From positions 12,140,042 to 12,204,041 of the forward strand of contig CM055272.1 in the NCBI GenBank assembly GCA_029237695.1: a stretch of 64,000 nucleotides of DNA, given 5' to 3'. The stretch comes from Conchocele bisecta (Eukaryota > Mollusca > Bivalvia > Lucinida > Thyasiridae). The translations under genes were made by a program, and so were the position numbers. Position 1 is the first letter of the stretch, and every line of letters starts with the position of its first letter. The notes below the pieces were generated by a model that did no database searches, was not told the DNA's origin, and saw only the letters and a list, made by a program, of their open reading frames with translations. Shown in pieces: positions 10,501-25,500 of this stretch.

Positions 10501-13500
10501 TCTTGTACATAGGAATACTAGGCTATCTCTTGTACACAGGAATACTAGGCTATCTCTTGTACATAGGGAATACTAGGTTATCTCTTGTACATAGGGAATA
10601 CTAGGCTATCTCTTGTACATAGGGATACTAGGCTATCTCTTGTACATAGGGAATACCAGGCTATCTCTTGTACATAGGAATACTAGGCTATCTCTTGTAC
10701 ATAGGGAATACTAGGTTATCTCTTGTACATAGGGAATACTAGGCTATCTGTTGTACATAGGGAATACTAGCCTATCTCTTGTACATAGGGAATACTAGGC
10801 TATATCTTGTACAAATGGAATATCGGGCTGTCTCTTGTACATAGTAAATACTAGGCTATATGTGCAATACCAGGCTATCTGTTGTACATAGGGAATACTA
10901 GGCTATCTCTTGTACATAGGGAATACCAGGTTACCTCTTGTACATCGGGAATACCAGGCTACCTCATATACATAGGGAATACCAGGTTATCAGTTGTACA
11001 TAGGGAATACCAGGCTATCTCGTGTACATATGGAATACAAGGCTATACCAGGCTATCTATTGTACATAGGGAATACCAGGCTATCTCTTACCAGGCTATC
11101 TCTTGTACATAGGGAATACTAGACTATCAGTTGTACATAGGGAATACCAGGCTATCTCTGGTACATATGGAATGCAAGGCTATCTCTTATACATACCAGG
11201 ATATCTCTTGTACATTAGGGAACACCAGGCACTCTTAACAGCTATCTCTGTACATAGGGAATACCAGGTTATCTCTTGTACATAGGAAATACTAGGCTAT
11301 ATGTTTTAGTTCATAGCGAATACTGGATATCACTTGTACATAAGAATATTAGGCTATCTCTGTACATAGGGAATACCAGACTATCTCTTGTACATAAGGG
11401 AATAACAGGCTATCTCTTGTACATAAGGAATACCAGGCTATCTCGTACATAGGGAACACTAGGCTATCTCTTGTACATAGGAATACCAGCTATCTCTTGT
11501 ACATTAGGGATACCAACTATCTCTTGTACATCGGGAATACTAGGCGGTCAGTTGTACATGTATACCAGGCTATCTCTTGTACATAGGGAATAAAAGGCTA
11601 CCTTTGCAGACTGTACGGCAGTGGTGTGTGTGATCTATGTATGGTCAATATATGGTTACCTATTACAGACTGTATGACAGTGGTGTGTGTGATATATGTA
11701 TGGTCAATATATGGTTACCTATTACAGACTGTATGACAGTGGTGTGTGTGATATATATATGGTCAATATATGGTTACCTATTGCAGTCTGTGTGGCGGTG
11801 GTGTGTGTGATATATGCAATATATGGCCATCTATTACAGACTGTATGACAGTGGTGTGTGTGATATATGCAATATATGGCTATATATTACAGACTGTATG
11901 ACAGTGGTGTGTGTGATATATGTATGGCCAATACATGGCTACCTATTACATACCGTATAACAATGGTGTGTATGGTATATGTATGGTCAATATATGGTTA
12001 CCTATTGCAGACTGAACGACAGTGGTGTGTGATATATATATATATATATATGTATGGTCAATATATATATATTTATATGTATGTTACCTATTACAGGCTG
12101 TATGACAGTGGTGCGTGTGATATATTGAATGGCCAATATAATTTGGTTACCTATTGCAGACTGTACGACAGTGGTGTGTGTGCTATATAAATGTATGGTT
12201 AATATATGGTTACCTATTACAGACTGTATGACAGTGGTGCGTGCGATATATGTATGATCAATATATGGTTACCTATTGCAGACTGTATGACAGTGGTGTG
12301 TGTAATATATGTATGGTCAATATATGGTTACCTATTACAGACTGTATGACAGTGGTGTGTGTGATATATATATGGTCAATATATGGTTACCTATTGCAGA
12401 CTGTATGACAGTGGTGTGTGTAATATATGTATGGTCAATATATGGTTACCTATTACAGACTGTATGACAGTGGTGTGTGTGATATATGTATGGCCAATAT
12501 ATGGTTACCTATTACAGACTGTATGACAGTGGTGTGTGTAATATATGTATGGTCAATATATGGTTACATATTGCAGACTGTATGACAGTGGTGTGTGTGA
12601 TATATGTATGGTCAATATATGGTTACCTATTGCAGACTGTATGACAGTGGTGTGTGTGATATATACTTGTGATATATTTGACCTTGACCTACATTTGCTC
12701 TTGAATTACTTAGTTAATTCCCCTTGGTTAAGGTTTTTAGTCAAGCTTGCATATGGATTACTCCTGGCCCTACACCCACCATACTTGGACAACTTCATCT
12801 CCTAGTGATGTACATCAACAACCCCTGACCTATATTTGACCTTGACCTACATTTAACCTTGAATTACATAGTTAATTCCGCTTGGTTAAGGTTTTTAGTC
12901 AACCTTGGTTAAGGTTTTTAGTCAAGCTTGTACATGGAATACTAGTGTGCATACAGACACCATACTTGGACAACCTTTTCTCATAGGGATGTACATCAAT
13001 AACCCCTGATCTATATTTGACATTGACCTACATTTAACCTTGAATTACTTACTTAATTTCCCTTTGTTAAGGTTTTTAGTCTAGCTTGTATATGGAATAT
13101 TCCTGGCACTACACCCACCATACTTGGACAACTTCATCTCCTAGTGATGTACATCAACAACACTGACCTATATTTGACCTTGACCTACATTTAACTTTCA
13201 ATTACTTAGTTAATTTCCCCTTGGTTTAAGGTTTTTAGTCAAGCTTGTACATGGAATACTATTGTGCATACTACCATACTTGGACAACCTTTTCTCATAG
13301 CGATGTACATCAATAACCCCTGATCTATATTTGACCTTGACCTACATTTCCTCTGAATTACTTACTTAATTCTCCTTGGTTAAGGTTTTTACTCAAGCTT
13401 GTAGATGCAATACTCCTGGCCCTACACCAACCATACTTGGACAACTTCATCTCCTAGTGATGTACATCAATAATCCCTGACCTATATTTTACCTTGACCT

Positions 13501-16500
13501 ACTTTTATCCTTGGATTACTTTCTTATTTCCCCTTGGTAAAGGTTTTTAGTCAAGCTTGTATATGGAATACTCCTGGGCCTGCAGCAATCATACTTGGAA
13601 AACTTCATCTCCTAGTGATGTACATCAATAACCCCTGACCTATATCTGACATTGACCTACATTTAACCTTGAATTACTTACTTAATTTCCCTTTGTTAAG
13701 GTTTTTAGTCAACCTTGGTGAAGGTTTTTATGCAGGCCGCGGCCACATTGACCTACATTTAACCTTGAATTACTTACTTAATTTCCCTTTGTTAAGGTTT
13801 TTAGTCTAGCTTGTATATGGAATATTCCTGGCACTACACCCACCATACTTGGACAACTTCATCTCCTAGTGATGTACATCAACAACCACTGACCTATATT
13901 TGACCTTGACCTACATTTAACTTTCAATTACTTAGTTAATTCCCCTTGGTTAAGGTTTTTAGTCAAGCTTGTACATGGAATACTATTGTGCATACTAACA
14001 CCATACTTGGACAACCTTTTCTCATAGGGATGTACATCAATAACCCCTGATCTATATTTGACCTTGACCTACATTTCCTCTTGAATTACTTACTTAATTC
14101 TCCTTGGTTAAGGTTTTTACTCAAGCTTGTAGATGCAATACTCCTGGCCCTACACCAACCATACTTGGACAACTTCATCTCCTAGTGATGTACATCAATA
14201 ATCCCTGACCTATATTTTACCTTGACCTACTTTTATCCTTGGATTACTTTCTTATTTCCCCTTGGTAAAGGTTTTTAGTCAAGCTTGTATATGGAATACT
14301 CCTGGGCCTGCAGCAATCATACTTGGAAAACTTCATCTCCTAGTGATGTACATCAATAACCCCTGACCTATATCTGACATTGACCTACATTTAACCTTGA
14401 ATTACTTACTTAATTTCCCTTTGTTAAGGTTTTTAGTCAACCTTGGTGAAGGTTTTTATGCAGGCCGCGGCCACATTGACCTACATTTAACCTTGAATTA
14501 CTTACTTAATTTCTTATTGTTACCCTTGTCCGTCCGTCCCATCCGGTCCCGACGTCCCGTCCCATCCGTCCGTCCGCCAAATCCACGTTCGTCCTGCCCC
14601 CGCCAAGCTCAGGGTCAAGGTCACATACTTAGTGCTTCAAAAACTTTAATGCTCAGGTAAATATCTTATAATTTCTGTTCCCTTTCACGGATCAGCTTCA
14701 TACTTCATATACGCATTGCTCTAATGGTCCACTACTGCCCTGTGCCAAATCCACGTTCGTCCGGCCCGTGCCAAGCCCAGGGTCAAGGTCACATACCTGG
14801 TGCTTCAAAAATTTTAACGCTGAGGTAAAAAAAAAATTTGACTTGGAATTTGGCCTCATTTATTATCAAAGCGATATGTGGGGCATCCGTGTTCTATGAA
14901 CACATTTTCTAGTTTCTACATTTTTCTATACAATTCTATATACGGTACAGAGTTTGTGTATAAACTCCTCTGAAACCGTGTCTGTTGATCGATCTGAAAC
15001 TATACACACATCTTCTACACATATTGAAGATGTGCAACTTGGTGTTTTTATGCCGAAAAAATATTTTTGAACAAAAATATCACCTTTTTAACTTAGCCAT
15101 TTTGTCTACATTTTTGTATCCAATTCTATATCATTTCTACTTTAGACATCTCTACCTAAATTAGTATATATGTTTAGCACAACGTGATGAAGAAATAATG
15201 CTATAGCGTTTCAAAGTCTCATTAATGTGTCTTGCCTTGGTGACAGCTTCATGTTTCTGCATCTTCGCTGTCTGGCCCATATTCGACGGGCGTATTTTGT
15301 GACTTACGGCACTCTTGTTGTTATTGTGACGGCACATTAGAATATATGTACTTTGCTGCCAACTATTTTATTCAATGACAAAAAACTGGAATACATTATA
15401 TTTTAAATGGTTCCAATACATATACATTTTCAGATACTTAATGATTTCAGTGAGGTAATTGTATAGAAATGATTTCAGTGAGGTAATTGTATAGAATTTC
15501 TATTTAGTTTCAATTTTAACCACGTATTTTTGTTTTATCATCTAATTGTATTAAATAGCTTGATGATTCATACTTTTAGAGTGATTTGTTCAGAACAACT
15601 TAAAAGGTGCATGTGTACTCCCTCTCCTTAAAGGATACCTGTCTATAAAGGACACTATTACCCTGTCCCTTGAGTGTCCTTTATACACAAGTTATGCTGT
15701 ATTTTCTTCTGCATCTAAATTGCTTGGCCCTAAATGATACTCTTTTGTGTTTGTGGGTCGTTAAGCACCTTTTCATTCCAATTCATCTGTTTGATGTTAA
15801 ATTCAAATTGTGGCCCAATTCCATCTGTTTGATGTTAAATTGTGGCGTTAAATTGTGGCCTAATTCCATCTTTTTGATGTTAAATTGTGGCCCTATTCCA
15901 TCTGTTTGATGTTAAATTGTGGTTCAATTCCATCTGTTTCGTGTTAAATTGTGGCCCAATTCCATCTGTTTTGTGTTAAATTGTGGCCCAATTCCATCTG
16001 TTTCATGTTAAATTGTGATGCAATTCCATCTGGTTGATGTTAAATTGTGCCCCAATTACATCTCTTTCATGTTGGATTCAGGCCCAGTTCCATCTGTTTC
16101 CAGGAATCTGTGCTGACCTCGATGCGGTTGTTATGGCAGCCTTCAGCACTGGGCAGCATTGTTTGCCTTACTTCAACAACCTTACTATCAACAACACATT
16201 TGACGCCCACTGTAGGTACGTACATAAACAATACCAGGCTAGTGTCTGTTGATATCAAGGTTATTAGACAAGGCTTGTAAATGTGTAGGAATTCCGAGGC
16301 TCGCAGACATCCACATAACCCAAGGTCAAGAACCATGTGACTTCGATTACAATTTTGATAGTATTTATTCTTTTTTGGTACGTTTTCTCAGCAATCCTAA
16401 GTCTGATAGCTAGACTTTATGGTAAACATTATATCATTATAATATCCAGCCATGTAGCCTCCATGACAAAGTTCCAGGTCAAATGTGGCTGTGACTGCAT

Positions 16501-19500
16501 ACATGAGGCTTATTGAATTTGTGACTAGTGTAGCTCCTGATCCATTAGCTCACTCCTGTAGCCTGATAGCAATCTGCATTGCTTGCTAGAATTATTACGG
16601 GTGTTTCATTGATGGAATGGCGAACAGTGCAGATCCTGATCAGAGTAGGCTGATCTGGATCTACACTGGTTGCAAATTCCATAAGCCCAATTTCTCCAAT
16701 CACAGCCACCATTGAGCGTGAATGTTGTGATAAAGTTTTTGAAGTACGGTATATCATTATATCATATTGATTGGAACTTCACTATCAGCACTGTGTGCTA
16801 AACATTAAGTCTGTGAGAGTATATTTAACATGCACATTTTGATATACACCACCAACTGCGCTAATCTTTGTTATTATTTTTATTTCAAAATACTTGAATA
16901 TTGTGCTTGAAATCAATCAGCCTAATTGACTGAGCTGAGCTGTGCTACAGCTCAGACTCTGCTAATCAGACTATTTTAATACAAGTTTAGATTGCGTATA
17001 CATGTTTAGAAACGATGACATTTTTGCAAGATTAACACAGACATTGTGTACAGTTGAACCCGTGTCAAAGGCCACCTCCAAATAGCAATGACCACATAAA
17101 TGACCATGTACAGTCAAGCTTGTGAATAAAGGCTAGCCATGGGAAGTAACAAATTCTGGTCTTTGTTCACAGGTGGTCTTTATTTGCAGGGTCATTTATA
17201 TCGTAATTGTGCCATTGGGACAACAAAAGTGTGGCCTTTACAGCCAGGTGATTGCTATTCGGAGGTGATCTTTGTTCACAGGTTTGACTGTATTCTTTAT
17301 TACGTCTGCCACCATTCGTTCGTCTGGCTACTGTTGGGGACATTGGTGTACGAATTGGCCACATTTTTTATTTCAAATTGTCTGCTTTCTGGACGGAAAC
17401 ATTTGTTTTGCACTTCATTAGAATAATTTCCTGCATAATACACTTTGTTTACTGGCGAATCATTTATAGAAAATGTCAGTTTCTGTAAATACTTCATGAA
17501 ATGTCGCACATCTTCGTAGGTACTAATCACTTGACTTGTCTGATTTAGGGATTTCTGGGATGGACTTGAGTGCATGGCGTATGTAATGTCGCCCACGGAC
17601 CCCGACATGTGCATGGGCTCCATGAAGATGGTGGTCTCCACGGACTTGGCCAGTATCCGGGCTATGCTTCAGACAGCCAGTATTCAGCTTGCCAACCCAG
17701 ACTTCGACCCCAACCAGTGTGATGGTAACCAAGGTGAGGAACACTACACATAAGTCTGCGTAAAAGGTTTTAAATACCTTATATCTCTGCATTCCTACTT
17801 CACATTGACTTGAGACTTCATATACCTATTAGTCATCATCCATATATTCATGCTGTATCCCACACATGCGGCCCCTGTGCCCAAGGTCAAGGACAAATGA
17901 CTTAGAAGTTTGCATTCCGAAATTTGCGTTAAAGTTTTTAAATACCTTATATCTCTGCATTCCTAAGTCACATTGACTTGAAACTTCATATATTTATTAG
18001 TCATCATCAATATATTCATGCTGTATCCCACTCATGCGGCCCGTGTGCCCAAGGTCAAGGTCAAATGACTTAGAAGTTTGCGTTCCGAAATCTACGTTAA
18101 AGTTTTTAAATACCTTATATCTCTGCAGTCCTAAGTCACATTGACTTGAAACCTCATAATTATGCTTATTACTCATCATCCATATATTCATTCTGTGTCC
18201 CACTCATGCAGCCCCTGTGGCCCCTATGTCAAGGTCAAATGACTCGGAAGTTTGTGTTAAAGTTTCTGTAAAAATTTGCGTTAAAGTTTTCACATACCTA
18301 CTATCTCTGTAACCGTAAGTCAGATTTGCTTGAAACTTTGTATGCTTCTTGGGCATCAAACTTCAAATAAATACATTCTGAGACCATCAAATGCCTCGGT
18401 GGGCTCGAAATGTGGGCCGCGGCCATCTGGGTTAAACCCCTCCTCCATCATGCAGAGCAGGTAAAACGGGAATGGTTGTTGAACGCCAATCAACAAACAA
18501 AAAATAAATATTCCCTCAAAGTTCACTTTGCTAGATAAGTATTCTTTGCAATTTTGGTGAAATGGCTACAGGACCATGTAGTCACCTGTCTTCCTTATTA
18601 TTGCCTTCATGAGCCCATGCTTATAAACGATGTGTTGGCTTTTTATTTTGTTTGGCTAACTAATTGTCTCAGACTTCAGCCAGACCTGTGTCAACGTAGC
18701 AAACATCGGCACAATCGTATATTAACTTTAAGCCGATATACGGCGATAGTACCTATGCGCTACTCAAAGCAAGTCAATGAGTGTATCTGTTATTGACAAG
18801 CTCTATAAAGTCGTTCCTGGTCTACCAATAATAGTGAAATCATATATATTATTAGAAAAATACAGCCTGTCCACACGACCACAGAAAGGGTTATAACAGA
18901 ACAAATAGGTGTGTAATAATTTTATGCCAAATACTTTATTAAGGAAATCTGATATTATAATTCATTGATAACATAAAAATGTCTACATATATGCAATGTG
19001 AATAAATTTAATTTTTACATACAACCAATACACTAGAACATGTTATTATCAAAAATATAGCATTTTAGCTCATAGCAGGCTAATTATAGTATCATAACAT
19101 GTTGGAAAGTTTACCATGTGGTAAGCGTATAGTTTATACATATAAATCAACAAATCAAAGGTGCATGGTTATGGTAAAATAAAAAATGTGTATTATCAGC
19201 CAGTGTAATTGCCATGCTCTGTGCATAAATTATATTAGGTTACCATAGCAACCACTCATAACACAGGCACAAAACAAACCAAAACCATCTCGCTGTCAAT
19301 ATCATATTTGTATGTAATATTATATTTGTATGTAATATTCTAATTATGCATATTATATTCTAACACCATCTGGTATCATGCATGGTACACGAGTATGATG
19401 AACTATACATGTACATACTCACTCACCACCATAACCATAGATCCATACATGCATACTAGCAGATACATGCATATATAAACATATATATGCATATATATAC

Positions 19501-22500
19501 ACTCATAAACAACACACATAACAAGTTCCCCTCTTGGTATATTGTCACAACTCCATACATAAGTACAACAATGAGTAAGATAGATCTGATGTGCATGTGT
19601 TATTACTTATAAAATAAAAGGAATTAAGTATAGGTTGTAAATGGTCTATACACACTATGGTCATTAACAATATATTATCTTTGAACTCAATGATTGTAGT
19701 TCTTATATGGAAGAAGGGCTAACACAGTGATGGAGTTCAAATTGGAAGACGGGTTAATTCAATGATGTAGGTCTCACTGGAAGAAGGGGGCCTACTAAAT
19801 GATGGAGTTTACTGTACTGGGACACCAATTTGCTTGAATTAGTTTGCTACTGGCGTTTTCATGTTGGACAAGAAAATGGAGTCATGTGTATGAATGTAAT
19901 AACGAGATGGTGCCTAAAAAGGAGTATTAATATAAACACAAAATCATATTAAATTTGTTAACAATTATATTGCTACAGCTTTTAAACGAGTACTAATGTA
20001 CGTACTATTAAGATTATATAGTATTATTCCTTCTTTATCCGTTTATTTTGAAGTGACTTTCAAAAATAAATTTTCCACTATAATAAGTCCATTAGTAAAC
20101 AAGAGTTATCTCCCCTAAGTCAGAACAAGACTACTGTCACGTATGCACATTTTGGTCTAGAAAGTTTGTTTTTAGTGCAAATTTTTATTACTTCAAACTC
20201 CTTGTTTGGTGTGTAGCACCAGAGGAAGACCAAATCAAACAATTTATAGGAATGACACAGTATATAAGACAGTAATCTGTGCTGGGCTAATGTTAAACCG
20301 GTTTTTATGCAAAGTCATGCTGTCAACGCGAATGGGGACACATGATGGTTCACAACAGAAATTGGACGTCCGAGATTACTCGCTACATGTATTAGTCATC
20401 TAATTGTGGCGTGTTTATTCAAAATATTTACTTCTGTCATATTACAAATTATGTTTTGAATGATTGTGAATAATTTTACCCTATTATTTTAACACAAGAT
20501 GGCGACCGAGAATATGGCGTAAATATCGAGATACGCGAAAACCGTACCGCGATACGTATCGTCAGGATGACATATTGCAATATACCGGTATACCGGTATA
20601 TTGTTGCACCACTAGTAATTACCGATACCACCATTAATCTTTTGCAGTTTTACACTGCGAACCCACAATTTCCGTCGCGTATTTTTTCGCTCGAGTGGAC
20701 AAAAACGCGCGGGACGTGACATATGGTAATTACCGATATCACCATTAATGTTTTGCAGTTTTGCACTGCGAACCCACAATTAAATAATTGCCGTGTTTCA
20801 CTCGATCCATAATTAAATAATTGCCGGTTTTCACTGGAGCCCTATAATTAAATATTACTGTTATTCACTGGCCCCCACCATGCATCAATTAGAATTTCCT
20901 GTGGACCCAACCACCCATACATTTTAATTTCATGCAGACCCCACCACCCCCATCAATAAATAATTTGGGTGCTCCCCTGCACGTTTAATTTTGGAAATCA
21001 CCCTAATTTGTATTAAATATCCGCTTGATGATTCATACTTTTAGAGTGATTTGTTCAGAACAACTTAGGTGCATGTGTACTCCCTCTCCTTAAAGGACAC
21101 CTGTCTATAAAGGACACTATTACTCTGTCCCTTGAGTGTCCTGTATACACAAGTTATACTGTATGGTGTTCTTCATCTAAATTGCTTGGCCCTAAATGAT
21201 ACTCTTTTGTGTTGGTGGGTCGTTAAACACCATTTCATTTCCAATTCATCTGTTTGTGTTAATTTCAAATTGTGTCCAATTCCATCTGTTTTGTGTTAAA
21301 AACTGTGGCCCAATTCCATCTGTTTTGAGTTAAATTGTGGTGCAATTCCATCTGGTTGTGTTAAATTGTGGCCAATTCCATCTGTTTTAATGTTAAATTG
21401 TGACGCAATTCCATCCGTTGATGTTAAATTCCGCCACAAATCATCTCTTTCATGTTGGATTGTGGCCCAATTCCATCTGTTTCCAGGAATCTGTACGGAC
21501 CTTGATGCAGTTGTTAATGCAGCCTTCTCCAAAGGGCAGCATTGTTTGGCTTACTTCAACAACCTTACTATCGGCAACACATTTGCCGCCCACTGTAGGT
21601 ACGTATATAGACAATACCAGGCTAGTGTCTGTTGATATCAAGGTTATCAGACAACGCTTGTAAATGTGTAGGAATTCCGAGGCTCGCGGACATCCACATA
21701 ACCATGTGACTTTGATTACAATTTTGACAGTATTTATTCTTTTTTGGTACGTTTTCTCGGCAATCCCAAGTCTGATAGACTTTATGGTACACATTATATC
21801 ATTATAGTATCCAGCCATGTAGCCCCCATGACAAAATTGAGGTCAAATGTGGCTGTGACTGCATACATGAGGCTTATTGAATGTGTGACTAGTGAGCTCC
21901 TGATCCATTAGCTCACTCCCGTAGCCTGATTATAGCAATCTGCATTGCTTGTTAGAATCATTACGGGTGTTTCATTGATGGAATGGCGAACAGTGCAGAT
22001 CCTGATCAGAGTGTGGATTCACGGGCTGATCTGGATCTACACTGGTCGCAAATTCCATAAGCCCAATTTCTCCAGTCACAGCCACCAATTGAGCATGAAT
22101 GTTGTGATAAAGTTGTTTATATCATATTTATTGGAACTTCACATCATCAAGCACTGTGTGCTAAACATTAAGTCTGTGAGAGTATATTTTAACATGCCGC
22201 ATGATATCACCACCAACTGCGCTAATCTTTGATATTATTTTTATTTCAAAATACTTGAATATTGTGCTTGAAATCAATCAGCCTAATTGACTGGAGCTGA
22301 GTTGAGCTGAGCTGAGCTGAGCTACTGCTACAGCTCAGACTCAGCTAATCAGACTATTTTAATACAAGTTTAGATTGCGTATACATGTTTAGAAACGATG
22401 ACATTTTCGCAAGATTAACATAGACGTTGTGTACAGTTGAACCCGTGTCAAAGGCTACCTCCAAATAGCAATGACCACATAAATGACCCCGTACAGTCAA

Positions 22501-25500
22501 ACCTGTGAATAAAGGCCAGCCATGGGAAGTAACAAATTCTGGTCTTTGTTCACAGGTGGTCTTTATTCGCAGGGTCATTTATATCGTAATTGTGCCATTG
22601 GGACAACAAAAGTGTGGCCTTTACAGCCAGGTGATTGCTATTCGGAGGTGATCTTTGTTCACAGGTTTGACTGTATTCTTTATTACGTCTGCCACCACTC
22701 GTTAGTCTGGCTGCTGTTGGGGACGTTGGTGTACGAATCGGCCACATTTTTTATTTCAAATTGTCTGCTTTCTGGACGGAAACATTTGTTTTGCAGTTCA
22801 TTAGAATAATCTCCAGTATAATATTTCTTGCTGTACATAAAAATATTTTTTCCGCCAGAGGTGCATACAGCCGTAGTTATGGAATCACCCATTCTGTTTG
22901 GGACAAGCTGTGACATTTTGTACCAAAGAATATGTTTAAATGAGAATTGTTTACAAAATTTGCGATATTTTCTTTGAAAGTTGATGAAATTTTCAGAGCA
23001 AATGCGGAACAGAATTTTCTATATGGTATGAACACTTTGCTAACTGGCGAATCATTTATAGAAAACATGTCGTTTCTGTAAATACTTTTCATGAAATGTC
23101 GCACATCTTCGTAGGTACTAATCACATGACTTGTCTGATTTAGGGATTTCTGGGATGGACATGAGCATGGCATCATATGTAATGTCGCCCGCGGACCCGG
23201 ACATGTGCATGGGCTCCATGAAGATGGTGGTCTCCACGGACTTGGGCCAGTATCCAGGCTATGCTTCAGACAGCCGGTATTCAGCTTGCCTTTTTCCAAC
23301 CCAGACTTCGACCCCAACCAGTGTGATGGTAACCAAGGTGAGGAAAACTACACATAGACACGCCATTATGTTATTAACCCCAATATCCGTGTCTTTGCTT
23401 ACCATTACCTCAAATGGCTTCGATAAGCTGCACAACGATCATGCTTACTTCGGCGACCATGGTCCACTTGCAGCTTCTACCCAGATGAAGAGTGTCTGAA
23501 GGGTCAGTGTACATAGGGAATAACCAGGATATCTCGTGTACATATGGATTACAAGGCTATACCAGGGCTATTCTATTGTAATCATTAGGGAATACCAAAG
23601 GCTATCTCTTACCAGGCTTTATCTCTTGTACATAGGGAATAACTAGACTATCAGTTTGTACATAGGGATTACCAGGCTATCTCTGGGTTACATATGGAAT
23701 GCAAGGCTATCTCATTTATTACATAGGGAATACCAGGATATTCTCCTTATGTGAACATAGGGAATACCAGGCTATCACTTAACAGGCTATTCTTTCTTGT
23801 AACATAGGGTAATACCAGGTTATTTTCTCTTGTTACATTAGGGAATTTACTAAGGTTATATCTTTGTAATTCATAGGGGGGAATACTTAGGCTATTCTCT
23901 TGTACATAGGGGATTACTAGGCTATCTCTTTGTACATAGGGAATACCAGGCTATCTCTTGTACATAGGAATACTAAAGCTATCTCTTGTACATAGGGAAA
24001 ATACTAGGTTCTATCTTGTAACATAGGGGGAATTACTAGGCTTATCTGTTGTAACATAGGGAATTACTAGCCTATCTTGTTGTACATAGTAAAATACTAG
24101 GCTATATGTGCAATACCATGGCTATCTGCTGTACATCAGGGAATACTAGGGCTATCTCTTGTACATAGGGAATACCAGGCTACCTCATTGTACATAGGGA
24201 ATACCAGGCTACCTCATATACATAGGGGAATACAGGTTATCAGTGTTAACATAGGGGGGGGGGGGAACTATCCAGGCTATCTCGTGTACATATGGAATAC
24301 AAGGCTATACCAGGCTATCTAGGAATTACCAGGCTATCACCAGGCTATCTCTTGTACATACAGGTATTTCTACCATGGCTATCTCTTGGGAATACCACAG
24401 GAATACTAGGATCTATCCAGGTTGTACATAGGGAATACAGGGCTATCTCTTGTTACATATGGATGGGGCAGGCTATCACTTAGAACAATAGATACAGGGT
24501 ATCTCTGTTACATAGGAATACAGCTATCTCTACCAGGCTATCTTGTACATAGGTACCGGGAATCCTCCTGTACATAAGGAATACCTAGGCATGGCTTATA
24601 CCATAGGGTATACCAGGATATCTCTTGTACATAGAATACCAGGCTATCCTCTAACATGGCTATCTCTTCGTACCATAGGGATACCAGGTTATCTCTTGTA
24701 CATAGGGAATACTAGGCTATATGTTGTACATAGCGAATACTAGGATATCACTTGTACATAAGGAATACTAGGCTATCTCTTGTACATAGGGAATACCAGA
24801 CTATCTCTTGTACATAGGGAATAACAGGCTATCTCTTGTACATAAGGAATACCAGGCTATCTCTTGTACATAGGGAACACTAGGCTATCTCTTGTACATA
24901 TGGAATACCAGGCTATCTCTTGTACATAGGGAATACCAGACTATCTCTTGTACATCGGGAATACTAGGCTGTCAGTTGTACATGTATACCAGGCTATCTC
25001 TTGTACATAGGGAATAAAAGGCTACCTTTGCAGACTGTACGACAGTGGTGTGTGTGATCTATGTATGGTCAATATATGGTTACCTATTACAGACTGTATG
25101 ACAGTGGTGTGTGTGATATATGTATGGTCAATATATGGTTACCTTTTACAGACTGTATGACAGTGGTGTGTGTGATATATATATGGTCAATATATGGTTA
25201 CCTATTGCAGTCTGTGTGACGGTGGTGTGTGTGATATATGCAATATATGGCCATCTATTACAGACTGTATGACAGTGGTGTGTGTGATATATGCAATATA
25301 TGGCTATATATTACAGACTGTATGACAGTGGTGTGTGTGATATATGTATGGCCAATACATGGCTACCTATTACATACCGTATAACAATGGTGTGTATGGT
25401 ATATGTATGGTCAATATATGGTTACCTATTGCAGACTGAACGACAGTGGTGTGTGATATATAGATATATATATATATGTATGGTCAATATATATATATTT

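Larger units (their letters stand above)
3707..12660 (+). repeat. Module block, copy 1 of a ~9-10 kb near-identical duplication
   Basis: This interval reappears at about 16870-26930 in the same order: a repeat, an exon, a long intron, an exon, an intron, an exon, a mini-exon, a 28-bp array and a 59-bp array. The offset is about 13.15 kb, and long intron stretches such as 5140-8470 match 18290-21600 almost base for base. The right edge of homology falls inside the 59-bp array, which is shorter here (about 18 units against about 32). It could be a true tandem duplication or two haplotypes placed in series. Confidence 0.8.

Noticed and set aside
10391..12666. Possible CRISPR-like repeat arrays
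   Set aside because: Units are contiguous without unique spacers, and the context is a eukaryotic gene.
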